A stretch of 64,000 bases of DNA from Geomonas propionica (GTDB lineage Bacteria; Desulfobacterota; Desulfuromonadia; Geobacterales; Geobacteraceae), in NCBI RefSeq assembly GCF_016458235.1, contig NZ_JAEMHK010000001.1:516218-580217 (forward strand), read 5' to 3'. Made by a program: the position numbers and the translations under genes. Below the pieces are notes generated by a model. It ran no database searches and was not told where the DNA came from. It worked only from the letters and a program-made list of their open reading frames with translations. Positions 21,751 through 30,846 of the stretch are shown here, piece after piece (within the stretch, counting starts at the first letter, position 1; each line of letters opens with the position of its first letter).

Positions 21751-22829
21751 CAACGAAAATCATCGAGATGGGGCCGCACCAGTTGGCGCTCGAGGAGCCC
21801 ATGTACTTCCGGGTGCAGTTGGAAGGGGACCGGGTCGCCGACCTGGACGTCATGCCGGGGCAGGTGCATCGCGGCATGGAGCACCTGGTCATGCGCCGCA
21901 ACCTGTACCAGAACATCACCCTGCTGGAGCGCCTCTGTTCGCTCTGCTCCAACAGCCATCCCAGCACCTTCTGCGCGGCGGTCGAAGACGTGGCCGGTAT
22001 CGCCATCCCGGAGCGGGCCGAGTACCTGCGCGCCGTGGCGGACGAGATCAAGCGCATCGCCTCGCATCTCTTCTGCTGCGCGGTTCAGGCCAACGCCATC
22101 GGCGAAACAACGCTCTTTCGCCGGGTGATGGAGATCCGCGAAATCATGCAGCGCGCTAAGGAGGCCATCTACGGCAACCGGATGGACCTGGCCGCCAACG
22201 TCATCGGCGGCGTGCGCTACGACCTCACCCCCGAGGCCGCCAGCTACCTGGCCCAGGCTATGGAACAGATGAAAAAGCCGCTGGACGAGCTCTACCTGCA
22301 GTTTGGCAACAACCCGGTGCTCATGGGCCGCATGGCCTGGGTGGGGGTGCTGCCGCGCGAGGCCGCGGTCGAGTGCGCCGTGGTGGGGCCGGTGGCACGC
22401 GCCTGCGGCATCGACTATGACGTGCGCAAGAAGAGCCCCTACGGCGCCTACGACCGGCTCGACTTCGAGGTGGCGCTGCAAACGGCGGGGGACGTCCGGG
22501 CGCGCAACATGGTGCGGCTCGCCGAGGCTCGCCAGTCGGTATCGCTCATCGAGCAGTGCCTGGCCAAACTCCCGGTCGGGCCGCTCAGCGCCGACACGCT
22601 CCCCGAGATCCCGGCGGGGGAGGCCATCGCCAAGTCGGAAGCGCCGCGCGGCGAGCTCATGTACTACCTGCGCACCGACGGCTCGGACTTCCCGGTGCGC
22701 CTGAAGTGGCGCGTCCCCTCTTACATGAACTGGGATGCCCTCAAGGTGATGTTGAAAGGGGAGCCGGTAGCCAACATCCCGCTCATCGTGAACAGCATCG
22801 ACCCCTGCATCGCCTGCACGGACCGCTAG
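21747..22829 (+). CDS. Group-4-like [NiFe]-hydrogenase large subunit (CooH-like)
   Basis: A 360-residue NuoD/CooH-like catalytic subunit. The L1 motif is RLCSLCSNSH (C64, C67, His71) and the L2 motif is DPCIACTDR (C354, C357), so all four nickel-iron cysteines are present. The protein ends directly after L2 with no C-terminal extension. CooH is remembered to lack this tail too, so no maturation protease would be needed. The L1 Gly of the usual RICGICS is absent. The start is the ATGA overlap at 21747. Proton reduction or H2 uptake coupled to CO oxidation is inferred. Confidence 0.87.
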   Translation: MTTKIIEMGPHQLALEEPMYFRVQLEGDRVADLDVMPGQVHRGMEHLVMRRNLYQNITLLERLCSLCSNSHPSTFCAAVEDVAGIAIPERAEYLRAVADEIKRIASHLFCCAVQANAIGETTLFRRVMEIREIMQRAKEAIYGNRMDLAANVIGGVRYDLTPEAASYLAQAMEQMKKPLDELYLQFGNNPVLMGRMAWVGVLPREAAVECAVVGPVARACGIDYDVRKKSPYGAYDRLDFEVALQTAGDVRARNMVRLAEARQSVSLIEQCLAKLPVGPLSADTLPEIPAGEAIAKSEAPRGELMYYLRTDGSDFPVRLKWRVPSYMNWDALKVMLKGEPVANIPLIVNSIDPCIACTDR

Positions 22830-22837
22830 GAGGCGCC

Positions 22838-23191
22838 ATGCACGAGATCACCCTGGTCACGGGGCTTTTCGAGATCATCAACGAGCAGGTGGCGGCACAG
22901 GGGATCAAGTCCATCTCCAGGGTGCGCCTCAAGGTGGGGGAGTTGGCGGCGGTGGAGCCGATGACGCTGGCGGCCTGCTTCGAGGTGGTGGCGGAGGGGA
23001 CCGTGGCCCAAGGGGCGCAACTGGAGATAGTGGAGGTGCCGCTCACCGGGCGCTGCCGAGGCTGCGGGGAGAGTTTTAGGATCGTGAATTTCAACTTTAG
23101 CTGCCCTGCTTGCGGGGGAGGGGACGTCGAGTTGGTTGGCGGGCGGGAACTGTATCTGGAGAGCCTGGAAGCAACCATGAAATCCCTTTAG
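22838..23191 (+). CDS. hypA: Hydrogenase nickel metallochaperone HypA
   Basis: A 117-residue nickel chaperone for [NiFe] active-site assembly. It begins MHEITLV, with the Ni-binding His2, and has a zinc site in two CXXC pairs (CRGCGESF and CPACGG). It lies 8 bases after the large subunit gene, preceded by TAGGAGGCGCC. Its place inside the operon suggests dedicated nickel supply to this hydrogenase. Confidence 0.92.
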   Translation: MHEITLVTGLFEIINEQVAAQGIKSISRVRLKVGELAAVEPMTLAACFEVVAEGTVAQGAQLEIVEVPLTGRCRGCGESFRIVNFNFSCPACGGGDVELVGGRELYLESLEATMKSL

Positions 23192-23200
23192 CAACGCTCC

Positions 23201-23217
23201 TCCCCCAAGAGGGGGGA
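23201..23217. repeat. C-rich/G-rich hairpin repeat (family copy)
   Basis: TCCCCC pairs with GGGGGGA around AAGA in the hypA-cooF spacer. It is a short member of the dispersed hairpin family and might adjust expression within the operon. Confidence 0.4.
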
Positions 23218-23278
23218 CGTGGACGTGGACGGGTGGATGGAAGACGATGAGTAATCTGGACATGCAAAGGAGACCACA

Positions 23279-23845
23279 ATGAAGCGACAACGTGAAAATG
23301 CCATCGTATTTGCCGACCCGGAGCGCTGTCTCGGCTGTCACGGCTGCGAGATGGCCTGTGCCGTGGCCCATTCCGGGACCGGGCTGCACCAGGCGGCGCT
23401 CGCGGGGCTGACCCTGAGGCCGAGGAACCGCGTGGTGGCGGCAGGCGGCGTGATGATGCCGGTACAATGCCGCCAGTGCGAGGACGCCCCCTGCGCCGCG
23501 GCCTGCCCCACCGGCGCAATGCTGCAGGAGAGCGGGCAGGTCGGGGTGCGCGAGAAGAACTGCGTCGGGTGCAAGGTCTGCGTCATGGTCTGCCCCTTCG
23601 GCGCCATCAGCGTGAAGCGCGAGGGGGCCGATCACGATAACTGCCGCACCAACGGCGGCATCGCGCGCAAGTGCGACCTCTGCGCCAGCACCGGCCGCGA
23701 CATCCCCGCCTGCGTCGAGGCCTGCCCGACCAAGGCGCTCACCCTGGTGGACCTGGAAGAGTACCGTCAGACCCTTATTGAGGCGCGGGCCGCCGAGCTG
23801 GCCCAATCGCTCCAACATCTCAAATCAAGGAAGGCAAGGATATGA
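23279..23845 (+). CDS. cooF: CooF-like four-cluster ferredoxin of CO dehydrogenase
   Basis: A 188-residue polyferredoxin expected to take electrons from CooS and deliver them to the hydrogenase. Four [4Fe-4S] cysteine sets are visible, beginning CLGCHGCEMAC (C17, C20, C23, C27), then CRQCEDAPCAAACP, CVGCKVCVMVCP, and CDLCASTGR with CVEACP. The stop overlaps the cooS start by 4 bases. The start follows AAAGGAGACCAC. Confidence 0.9.
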   Translation: MKRQRENAIVFADPERCLGCHGCEMACAVAHSGTGLHQAALAGLTLRPRNRVVAAGGVMMPVQCRQCEDAPCAAACPTGAMLQESGQVGVREKNCVGCKVCVMVCPFGAISVKREGADHDNCRTNGGIARKCDLCASTGRDIPACVEACPTKALTLVDLEEYRQTLIEARAAELAQSLQHLKSRKARI

Positions 23846-25749
23846 CCATGAAGCTCAGCACCGATCCGTCCGCGGCGACCCTGTTGCCCATCGCCAAAAA
23901 AGAAGGCATCTCCACCGTTTGGGACCGTCACCGCGCCATGCAGCCCCAGTGCGGCTTCGGCCAGTTGGGCGTCTGCTGCCGCATCTGTTGGAAAGGGCCC
24001 TGCCGCGTCGACCCGTTCGGCGACGGCCCCCAGCGCGGCATCTGCGGCGCCGACGCTGACACCATCGTGGCCAGGAACGTGATCCGCATGATCGCGGCCG
24101 GGGCCGCCGGGCACTCCGAGCACGGCCGTCACGTAGCGCTTGCCCTGCAGGGCGTGGCCGAAGGGAGGCTCCCCGCCTACCAGATCCGCGACGAGGCCAA
24201 GCTGCGCGCGGTCGCGGCGAAGCTGGACATCTGCACGGAGGGGCAGGACATCCCGGCCATCGCCGCCGCGGTGGCCAAGGCGACCTTGGAGGACTTTCAG
24301 AATCAGGATCACGACGCCCCCTGTAACTGGATTGAGGCCACCCTTACCAAGAAACGCCTGGAGCGCCTGCAGGCCCTGCACGTCCTGCCGCACAACATCG
24401 ACGCCGTCATCACCCAGATCATGGGGCGCACCCTGGTCGGGTGCGACGCCGACCCGGTCAACCTGATCCTGGGTGGCATCAAGGGGGCGCTGGCCGACTT
24501 CAACGGCATGTGCCTCGCCACCGAACTCTCCGACGCCCTCTTCGGGACCCCGAGCCCGGTGATCACCGCAGCCAATCTCGGCGTCATCAAGCCGGACGCG
24601 GTCAACATCGCGGTGCACGGCCATAACCCGCTCCTGAGCGAAGTGGTCTGCGAGGTCGCCGGGCAGATGGACGAGGAGGCCAGGAAGGCCGGCGCACCGG
24701 CCGGCATCAACATCGTCGGCATCTGCTGCACCGGCAACGAGGTCATGGTGCGCCACGGCATCCCGCTGGCCGCGAACTACCTCTCGCAGGAACTGGCATT
24801 GGTCACCGGCGCGGTCGACGCCATGGTGGTCGACGTGCAGTGCATCATGCCCTCGGTGAGCGAGATAGGCGCCTGCTTCCACACCGCCGTGATCACCACT
24901 ATGGCCGAGAACAAGATCCCGGGCGCGACGCACGTGGACTTCAAGGAAGAGACCGCCCTGGAGAGCGCGCGCCGCATCGTCGCCACCGCCATCGAGGCTT
25001 ACAAGCGGCGCGACCCGCGTCGGGTCAACATCCCTGACTTCAAGCAGACCGCCATCGTCGGTTTCGGCGTGGAGTCCGTGGTGGCCGCGCTGGCGACCCT
25101 CAACGCCGAAGATCCGCTCCAGCCGCTCATCGAGAACATCGCCAACGGCAACATCCGCGGCATCGCCCTCTTCGCCGGCTGCAACTCGACCCAGGTTGCC
25201 CAAGACAGCAGCTTCGTCACCATGGCCAAGAAGCTCGCCGCCAACAACGTGCTCATGCTCGCGACCGGCTGCGGCGCCGGCTCCTTCGCCAAGCACGGTC
25301 TGATGACCCAGGAGGCGACGCTGGAGTACGCGGGCGATTCGCTCAAGGCGGTCATGACCGCCATCGGCACCTCGGCCGGTCTGAACGGGCCGCTCCCCCT
25401 GGTGCTGCACATGGGTTCCTGCGTGGACAACAGCCGCGCCGTCCAGGTGGCGGTGGCCGTCGCCGACAAGCTCGGCGTCGATCTCGACCAGTTGCCGTTG
25501 GTGGCCTCCGCGCCCGAGGCGATGTCGGAGAAGGCGGTCGCCATCGGCACCTGGAGTGTCGCGCTGGGCATCCCGACCCACCTGGGCACCATGCCCCAGG
25601 TGACCGGTTCGGCCAAGGTGACCGAATTGCTGACTCAGACCGCCAAGGATCTCTTGGGTGGCTACTTCCTGGTGGAGCTCGACCCGAACCTCGCCGCGGA
25701 CAAGCTCCTGGAGGTGATCGAGGAGCGCAGGAAGGGGCTGGGGATTTAG
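23842..25749 (+). CDS. cooS: Anaerobic Ni-Fe carbon monoxide dehydrogenase catalytic subunit
   Basis: A 635-residue CODH oxidising CO to CO2. The N-terminal cluster cysteines C37, C45, C46, C49, C54 and C68 keep the spacing remembered for the D and B clusters (QCGFGQLGVCCRICWKGPCR, then GICGA). C-cluster ligands appear as the His in VRHGIP and the Cys residues in VQCIMP, AGCNST, TGCGAG and GSCVDN. Length is normal for monofunctional CooS and no acetyl-CoA synthase genes are near. This favours a CO-oxidising, H2-linked or respiratory role over carbon fixation. Confidence 0.96.
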   Translation: MTMKLSTDPSAATLLPIAKKEGISTVWDRHRAMQPQCGFGQLGVCCRICWKGPCRVDPFGDGPQRGICGADADTIVARNVIRMIAAGAAGHSEHGRHVALALQGVAEGRLPAYQIRDEAKLRAVAAKLDICTEGQDIPAIAAAVAKATLEDFQNQDHDAPCNWIEATLTKKRLERLQALHVLPHNIDAVITQIMGRTLVGCDADPVNLILGGIKGALADFNGMCLATELSDALFGTPSPVITAANLGVIKPDAVNIAVHGHNPLLSEVVCEVAGQMDEEARKAGAPAGINIVGICCTGNEVMVRHGIPLAANYLSQELALVTGAVDAMVVDVQCIMPSVSEIGACFHTAVITTMAENKIPGATHVDFKEETALESARRIVATAIEAYKRRDPRRVNIPDFKQTAIVGFGVESVVAALATLNAEDPLQPLIENIANGNIRGIALFAGCNSTQVAQDSSFVTMAKKLAANNVLMLATGCGAGSFAKHGLMTQEATLEYAGDSLKAVMTAIGTSAGLNGPLPLVLHMGSCVDNSRAVQVAVAVADKLGVDLDQLPLVASAPEAMSEKAVAIGTWSVALGIPTHLGTMPQVTGSAKVTELLTQTAKDLLGGYFLVELDPNLAADKLLEVIEERRKGLGI

Positions 25750-25758
25750 ACATAGATT

Positions 25759-25781
25759 CCCCCTCCCGTCAAGGGAGGGGG
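25759..25781. repeat. C-rich/G-rich hairpin repeat (family copy)
   Basis: CCCCCTCCC pairs perfectly with GGGAGGGGG around GTCAA in the cooS-cooC spacer. It has no T-run. It may partly uncouple cooC from cooS or stabilise the upstream mRNA. Confidence 0.5.
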
Positions 25782-25804
25782 AGTTAAGACAAGGAGCAGG
25801 AATT

Positions 25805-26695
25805 ATGTGCGACCATCACAACCACGCGCATCATCACGATCACGATCATGACCACCACCACGACCATGATCACCATCACACCCATCTTCACGCCGTCCCC
25901 CAGCGCGGGCCTGGGCTGAAGATCGCGGTCACCGGCAAGGGGGGCGTGGGCAAGACCACTTTCGCGAGCCTCCTCTGCCGCGCCTTCGCCGACGACGGCG
26001 CCAGGGTGCTCGCCGTGGACGCCGACCCGGACGCCAATTTCGCGTCAGCGCTCGGCATTCCGGCGGAGCGCGCGGCGGAACTCCAGCCGGTGGCGCGCAT
26101 GAAGGAACTCGCCGAGGAGCGCACCGGCGCGAGCGGCGGCTACGGCTCCTTCTTCAAGCTGAACCCGAAGGTGAACGACCTGCCGGAGAAGTTCTGCCTG
26201 GAGCACGACGGGGTCCGCTTCCTCTGGATGGGAACCCTGGAACAGGGGGGGAGCGGCTGTGCCTGCCCGGAGAGCACCCTGGTCAAGCGCCTGATGGGGC
26301 ACCTGCTTTTAGAGTGCAACGAGGTGGTCGTCATGGACATGGAGGCGGGGCTCGAGCACCTCGGGCGCCGCACCGCTGAATCGGTGGACGCCCTGGTGGT
26401 CGTGGTGGAGCCGGGGCAGCGCAGCCTGCAGACGGCCCAGCAGATCATGCGGCTCGCGGGTGACGTCGGCATCGAGGAGGTGTTCGTGGTCGGGAGCAAG
26501 GTACGTGACGCGGAAGACCGCCGCCTGATCGAGGAGGCGGTCCCGGCCGAGCGCCTGTTGGGAGCCATCAGCTTCTGCGAGGGGGTGCGCCGCGCGGACC
26601 GCGAAAACCTCCCCCCGGACCGGCTGAGTCCGGAGGCACTCCGGGAGGTGCACGTCATCAAACAGCGCCTGCTTTCACTGCGGGGCAAAGGGTAG
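25805..26695 (+). CDS. cooC: CooC-type nickel-inserting ATPase with His-rich N-terminus
   Basis: A 296-residue MinD/ArsA-type P-loop ATPase required for nickel insertion into CODH. After residue 38 it reads KIAVTGKGGVGKTTFASLL (deviant Walker A), then VDADPDANFASALG. A GCACPE segment supplies the CXC nickel-site cysteines seen in CooC, and VVVMDMEAGLEHLGR follows. The first 29 residues contain 17 His and 6 Asp, an unusual extension likely to store or buffer nickel. This is the role that separate CooJ proteins have elsewhere. The ATG at 25805 follows AAGGAGCAGG, so the His-rich part is translated. Confidence 0.93.
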   Translation: MCDHHNHAHHHDHDHDHHHDHDHHHTHLHAVPQRGPGLKIAVTGKGGVGKTTFASLLCRAFADDGARVLAVDADPDANFASALGIPAERAAELQPVARMKELAEERTGASGGYGSFFKLNPKVNDLPEKFCLEHDGVRFLWMGTLEQGGSGCACPESTLVKRLMGHLLLECNEVVVMDMEAGLEHLGRRTAESVDALVVVVEPGQRSLQTAQQIMRLAGDVGIEEVFVVGSKVRDAEDRRLIEEAVPAERLLGAISFCEGVRRADRENLPPDRLSPEALREVHVIKQRLLSLRGKG

Positions 26696-26727
26696 TAACG
26701 GGTCTGCACCCTTCCATGTCATCTTCC

Positions 26728-26758
26728 CCCACCCCCTGCCTCTCCCGCCACGGGGGGG
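26728..26758. repeat. C-rich hairpin repeat (degenerate copy)
   Basis: A CCCC(A/T)CCCC-rich arm faces a GGGGGGG arm after cooC. It is a looser member of the same dispersed family. Confidence 0.35.
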
Positions 26759-26791
26759 AAGAACGGACACCGATCTTCAAAGGTCTACCGT

Positions 26792-26826
26792 ATGGGCCGC
26801 ACATCAATTGATGGCGGCCCATTTTA
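26792..26826 (+). terminator. terminator of the CO operon
   Basis: ATGGGCCGC pairs with GCGGCCCAT around a 13-base loop and is followed by TTTT, about 100 bases after the cooC stop. Confidence 0.65.
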
Positions 26827-26948
26827 GTTTAGGTTCACATCTGCCGAAAAGGGGTACACCTGTGACCTTGACTTGAGAGCTGGCTACCGGTATTTTGATG
26901 CCAGAAATTGCATATTCAAAGAATCGAAAGGTTCTTGAGGGAGGACTC

Positions 26949-27626
26949 TTGCAGCCGACCATTTTGCTCGTAGACGACCTGCAGATGTTTCTGGAGATCG
27001 AGAAGGATTTTTTCAAGCATACCGACGTGAAGGTGGTGACGGCGCGCGATGGCGTCGAGGCGCTGGAAGCGCTGCAGCACCACAAACCGGCCCTGGTTTT
27101 CATGGACCTGCAGATGCCCAACATGGACGGCGCCAGTTGCTGCAAAGCCATCCGCTCCAATCCCAAGCACGCGGACACGCCGGTGGTCCTGATCTCCTCC
27201 AGCATCGTTGAGAAGGATCGCGAAGACAGCTTCGCCGCCGGCTGCAATTATTTCCTCAGCAAACCTGCGGGCCGGGACCGCTTCCTGGAGATCGCCCGCG
27301 AGTTCATCCCCGGCATCGACCGTCGCGAAAAACGGCTCCCCTGCGCAATGCCGGCCACCATGCTGCTTAACGGCGCCTCCGTCCCCTGCTCCCTTTTCGA
27401 TCTCGGCGTCGAGGGTGCCTACGTGGCTACCGATGCCCAGGTGCAAGCCGGCAACGTGCTGCAGCTCTCCTTCACCCTGCCAGGCGGTACCGTGGTCGAC
27501 ACGGCCTGCCGGGTTGTTTGGAGCGACGCAAGCGGCAAGACCCGTCCCAAGGGGATCGGCGTCAAGTTTGCCCTCCTCTCCAAGCCACTGCGCTCCGCAC
27601 TGGCCCACGCTTTGGAAAAGTTGTGA
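26949..27626 (+). CDS. Response regulator with REC and PilZ domains
   Basis: A receiver (phospho-Asp53 in VFMDLQMPN, Lys in LSKPAG) is joined to a C-terminal PilZ domain with RREKR and DLGVEGAYV, the RxxxR and DxSxxG-like c-di-GMP elements (Ser replaced by Gly). It should link phosphorylation to c-di-GMP-controlled motility or polysaccharide. I prefer the TTG at 26949, six bases after GGGAGG and directly before the receiver (225 residues). An ATG at 26898 would add 17 residues without a good ribosome site. The gene is isolated, with no kinase adjacent. Confidence 0.82.
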   Translation: MQPTILLVDDLQMFLEIEKDFFKHTDVKVVTARDGVEALEALQHHKPALVFMDLQMPNMDGASCCKAIRSNPKHADTPVVLISSSIVEKDREDSFAAGCNYFLSKPAGRDRFLEIAREFIPGIDRREKRLPCAMPATMLLNGASVPCSLFDLGVEGAYVATDAQVQAGNVLQLSFTLPGGTVVDTACRVVWSDASGKTRPKGIGVKFALLSKPLRSALAHALEKL

Positions 27627-27721
27627 GGCAGATTCCCTTTTGACCTCGCTGGGGCTAAATGATATAAATAGGCGCTCGGCACTCCGAGGCACCTAAGCCC
27701 CGGCAGGCCCTAAGGAAAATC

Positions 27722-29932
27722 ATGAAACTGCTCCACAATCTGAACCCTCCCCAGCAGGAGGCCGTGCAGCACGGCGAGGGACCGCTCCTGGTCCTGGCCG
27801 GCGCCGGCTCCGGCAAGACCCGCGTCATCGTGCACCGCATCGGCTACCTGATCCACGAGCGCGGCGTCCCCCCCTGGCAGATCCTGGCCGTCACCTTCAC
27901 CAACAAGGCCGCCGGAGAGATGCGCGAGCGCATCCAGCACATGCTGGGGGAGGGGGAAATTCCCCTGGTCTCTACCTTCCATTCCACCTGCGCCCGCATC
28001 CTCAGAAGCGACATCAAGAGCCTCGGCTACGATTCCAACTTCGCCATTTATGACGACAAGGACTGCGAGCGCCTCTTGAAGGACTGCGCCTCCGAGATGA
28101 ACCTGGATGAGAAACGCTACCCGGTGAAGATGCTCGGGAGCGCCATCGACGAGTTCAAGAACCAGGGGATGAGCCCCTTCGACGTCCCCGCCGACTCCCC
28201 CTACCAGGCCACCCTGGCCCGGGTCTACCGCTGCTACCAGGAGCGCCTCAAGCGCTGCAACGCGGTCGACTTCGGCGACCTGCTCCTGTTGACCGTGCAG
28301 CTCTTCGAGGAGCACAAGGAGGTGCTGGACAAGTACCTGCAGCGCTGGCGCTGGATCATGGTGGACGAGTATCAGGACACCAACCCGGTGCAGTACCGCC
28401 TGGTGCAACTGCTGGCCGGCGCCCGCCACAACCTCTGCGTGGTCGGCGACGACGACCAGTCCATCTACGGCTGGCGCGGGGCGGACATCCGCAACATCCT
28501 GGAATTCGAAAAGGATTTCCCGGGGGTCAAGGTGGTGAAACTGGAGCAGAACTACCGCTCCACCAGGACCATCCTGGACGGCGCCTGGCACGTGGTGCAG
28601 AAGAACAAGGGGAGAAAGCCCAAGCGTCTCTGGACCGACAACCCCGAGGGCGAACGCATCGTGTACCGCACCCTTCCCAACGAGTGGGAGGAGGGGCGCA
28701 CCGTCTGCCGGGAGGTCGAGCGCTTCCTGGCCGAAGGTGGCGATCTGTCCGAGGTGGCGGTGTTCTACCGGACCAACGCCCAGTCCCGTGTCATCGAGGA
28801 GGCGCTGGTGGGCGCCCAGATCCCGCACCACATGGTCGGCGGCGTCCGCTTCTACGCCCGGCTCGAGGTGAAGGACATCCTCGCCTACCTGAAGGTGCTG
28901 GATAACCCTTCCGACGACGTTGCGGTGAAGCGGATCATCAACACCCCGCCGCGCGGCATCGGCAACACCACGGTGCAAAAGATCACCGACTTCGCTAACG
29001 AAAAGGGACTCCCTTTCTACGACGCCATGCTGGAGGGGGCCTACGGGCCGCTGCTCCCGGTCGCCGCACGCGGCAAGGTGGCCGCCTTCGTTAATGAACT
29101 GGAGGGATACAAGACCCTCAGCGAAAAGCTGCCGCTGTCCGAACTGACCGCCGCCGTCATCAACGATTCCGGCTACTATGCCCGACTGAAGGCCCAGCGG
29201 ACTGAGGACGCCCAGGAACGCATCGACAACCTCCAGGAGTTGGTGACTGCGATGCAGAGCTACGAGACCATGCCGGGCGAGCACGGCCTTGCCGACTTCC
29301 TGGAACGGGTGGCGCTGGTCTCCGACCTGGAGCACGAAGGTGAGGGCAAGAAGTCTTCCGCCACGCTGATGACCCTGCACTCGGCCAAGGGATTGGAATT
29401 CCAACTGGTCTTCATGATCGGCATGGAGGAGAAGCTGTTCCCGCACGTGCGCGCGCTGGAAAACCCGGACCAGATGGAGGAGGAAAGAAGGCTCTGCTAC
29501 GTGGGGATGACCCGCGCCAAGAAGCGCCTGTTCCTCTTGAACGTGCGCCGGCGCCACATCTTCGGGCAGGAGCAGATGAACGCTCCCGCCCGCTTCATCG
29601 CCGACATCCCCAGGGAACTCCTGGACAGCGGCGACCTTTGGCAGCGCCCCGAGCCCTCCCGCGACTTCTCATCTTCCTCCTCCCATAACCTCGCCTCCCT
29701 GTTCGAGGAAGAGATCGAGCCGGAGTTCGAGGACAACGAGGTGCGCATGGTCCCCGACGACGAGGACGACGGCATCTGGGTCGGGATGAAGGTGCGCCAC
29801 GCCCAGTTCGGGCCGGGCACCATCCGGAAGATCGAAGGGGAAGGGGACAACCAGAAGGTAATCGTCTGGTTCAACTCGCTGGGTGGGCCGAAGAAGCTCC
29901 TGGTGCGCTTCGCCGGGCTTGAGCGGGCCTGA
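27722..29932 (+). CDS. uvrD: ATP-dependent DNA helicase UvrD/PcrA
   Basis: A 736-residue superfamily 1A helicase for nucleotide excision and mismatch repair. Motifs are NPPQQEAVQHGEGPLLVLAG, AGSGKTRVI, VTFTNKAAGEM, VDEYQDTN, GDDDQSIYGWRGAD, LEQNYRS, TLHSAKGLEF and YVGMTRAKKRLFL. The C-terminal PcrA-type extension ends in a small beta domain (VRHAQFGPGTIRKIEGEG) that can bind RNA polymerase. Whether it is better named uvrD or pcrA cannot be settled from sequence alone. Confidence 0.95.
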   Translation: MKLLHNLNPPQQEAVQHGEGPLLVLAGAGSGKTRVIVHRIGYLIHERGVPPWQILAVTFTNKAAGEMRERIQHMLGEGEIPLVSTFHSTCARILRSDIKSLGYDSNFAIYDDKDCERLLKDCASEMNLDEKRYPVKMLGSAIDEFKNQGMSPFDVPADSPYQATLARVYRCYQERLKRCNAVDFGDLLLLTVQLFEEHKEVLDKYLQRWRWIMVDEYQDTNPVQYRLVQLLAGARHNLCVVGDDDQSIYGWRGADIRNILEFEKDFPGVKVVKLEQNYRSTRTILDGAWHVVQKNKGRKPKRLWTDNPEGERIVYRTLPNEWEEGRTVCREVERFLAEGGDLSEVAVFYRTNAQSRVIEEALVGAQIPHHMVGGVRFYARLEVKDILAYLKVLDNPSDDVAVKRIINTPPRGIGNTTVQKITDFANEKGLPFYDAMLEGAYGPLLPVAARGKVAAFVNELEGYKTLSEKLPLSELTAAVINDSGYYARLKAQRTEDAQERIDNLQELVTAMQSYETMPGEHGLADFLERVALVSDLEHEGEGKKSSATLMTLHSAKGLEFQLVFMIGMEEKLFPHVRALENPDQMEEERRLCYVGMTRAKKRLFLLNVRRRHIFGQEQMNAPARFIADIPRELLDSGDLWQRPEPSRDFSSSSSHNLASLFEEEIEPEFEDNEVRMVPDDEDDGIWVGMKVRHAQFGPGTIRKIEGEGDNQKVIVWFNSLGGPKKLLVRFAGLERA

Positions 29933-29987
29933 AAAGCGGTATATAGTTGCCATGTGTTGTTAATGAAAATATCAAGGAGGCTACCCC

Positions 29988-30722
29988 ATGAGAAAACTAG
30001 CAGTCTTCATGATCGCCATGATGCTGTTCTCCGGATGCACCCACTACAAGAGCCAGTACGTTTCCTTCCGGCCGCCCGAGGCGTACCAGAACCACCTGGA
30101 GCAATCGGGTGTCTCATTGGGAGGCGAGGCGTATGCGACCTCGGATGCGGCGGAGCAGGCCTTCGGTTTCGACATCAAGGGCGCCGGGCTGTTGCCGGTC
30201 ATGCTGGTCATGGACAACAAGAGCGGCAAGACATTGGAGCTGATGGCGGGGCAGACCTTCCTGGTGGACGAGGCCGGCAACTATTGGCCTATGGTCGCCA
30301 ACAAAGTGGCCTTCGACCGGCTGGAGAGCTCGACCCAGTTCGGCTCCTTCTTCGGTAAGGGTGCCGGCAAGGGCGCGCTGCTCGGGGCCGCGGCCGGTAC
30401 GGTGCTCGGCGCCGCGCTCGGCATCGTTTCCGGCAAGAGCGTGGCGGGGTCCCTGGGTAAGGGTGCCGCCCTCGGCGCCGCCGGTGGCGCCATCATCGGC
30501 GGGACCCAGGAGGGGACCTCCAACGACCGCGAGAACCGCATCTCCGACGACCTGAGGAGCAAGGGGCTGGAAGGGCGCCCCATCCCGGCCGACAGCCTCT
30601 CCAACGGTTTCATCTTCTTCCCGGGCGAGGCCCCGACCGCCAAGGAGCTGAGGCTGCAGTGGCGCGAGAAGGAGACCGGACTGGTGCAGAAATTGATCCT
30701 GCCGCTCAACGTGCGCAAGTAG
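29988..30722 (+). CDS. Lipoprotein with a glycine-zipper segment
   Basis: A 244-residue predicted lipoprotein. The lipobox is MLFSGC, with Cys17 as the lipidated residue. Residues ~120-180 form a Gly/Ala-rich stretch (GKGALLGAAAGTVLGAALGI), a glycine zipper that can insert into or associate with membranes. The rest is beta-rich and unrecognised. The start follows AAGGAGGCTACCCC, 55 bases after uvrD. A terminator and a REP-like hairpin follow. Confidence 0.72.
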   Translation: MRKLAVFMIAMMLFSGCTHYKSQYVSFRPPEAYQNHLEQSGVSLGGEAYATSDAAEQAFGFDIKGAGLLPVMLVMDNKSGKTLELMAGQTFLVDEAGNYWPMVANKVAFDRLESSTQFGSFFGKGAGKGALLGAAAGTVLGAALGIVSGKSVAGSLGKGAALGAAGGAIIGGTQEGTSNDRENRISDDLRSKGLEGRPIPADSLSNGFIFFPGEAPTAKELRLQWREKETGLVQKLILPLNVRK

Positions 30723-30738
30723 GCGTACTTGCCGCAAG

Positions 30739-30769
30739 GGGACTGGCTCCGCCAGGTGCCTGTCCCCCT
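30739..30769. repeat. REP-like palindrome
   Basis: GGGGACTGGC and the matching GCCAGGTGCCTGTCCCC form an imperfect palindrome between the lipoprotein gene and its terminator. Similar sequences are, from memory, common between Geobacter genes. Confidence 0.4.
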
Positions 30770-30781
30770 CGGTGACAAGCG

Positions 30782-30812
30782 GAATAGGGGCTCGCGGGCC
30801 CCTATTCCTTTG
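30782..30812 (+). terminator. terminator after the lipoprotein gene
   Basis: GGAATAGGGGC pairs with GCCCCTATTCC (11 perfect pairs) around TCGCGG, followed by TTTG. Confidence 0.8.
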
Positions 30813-30846
30813 TGAGCAGTCAGGTAGCGAGTAAAGGAGAACAGGC

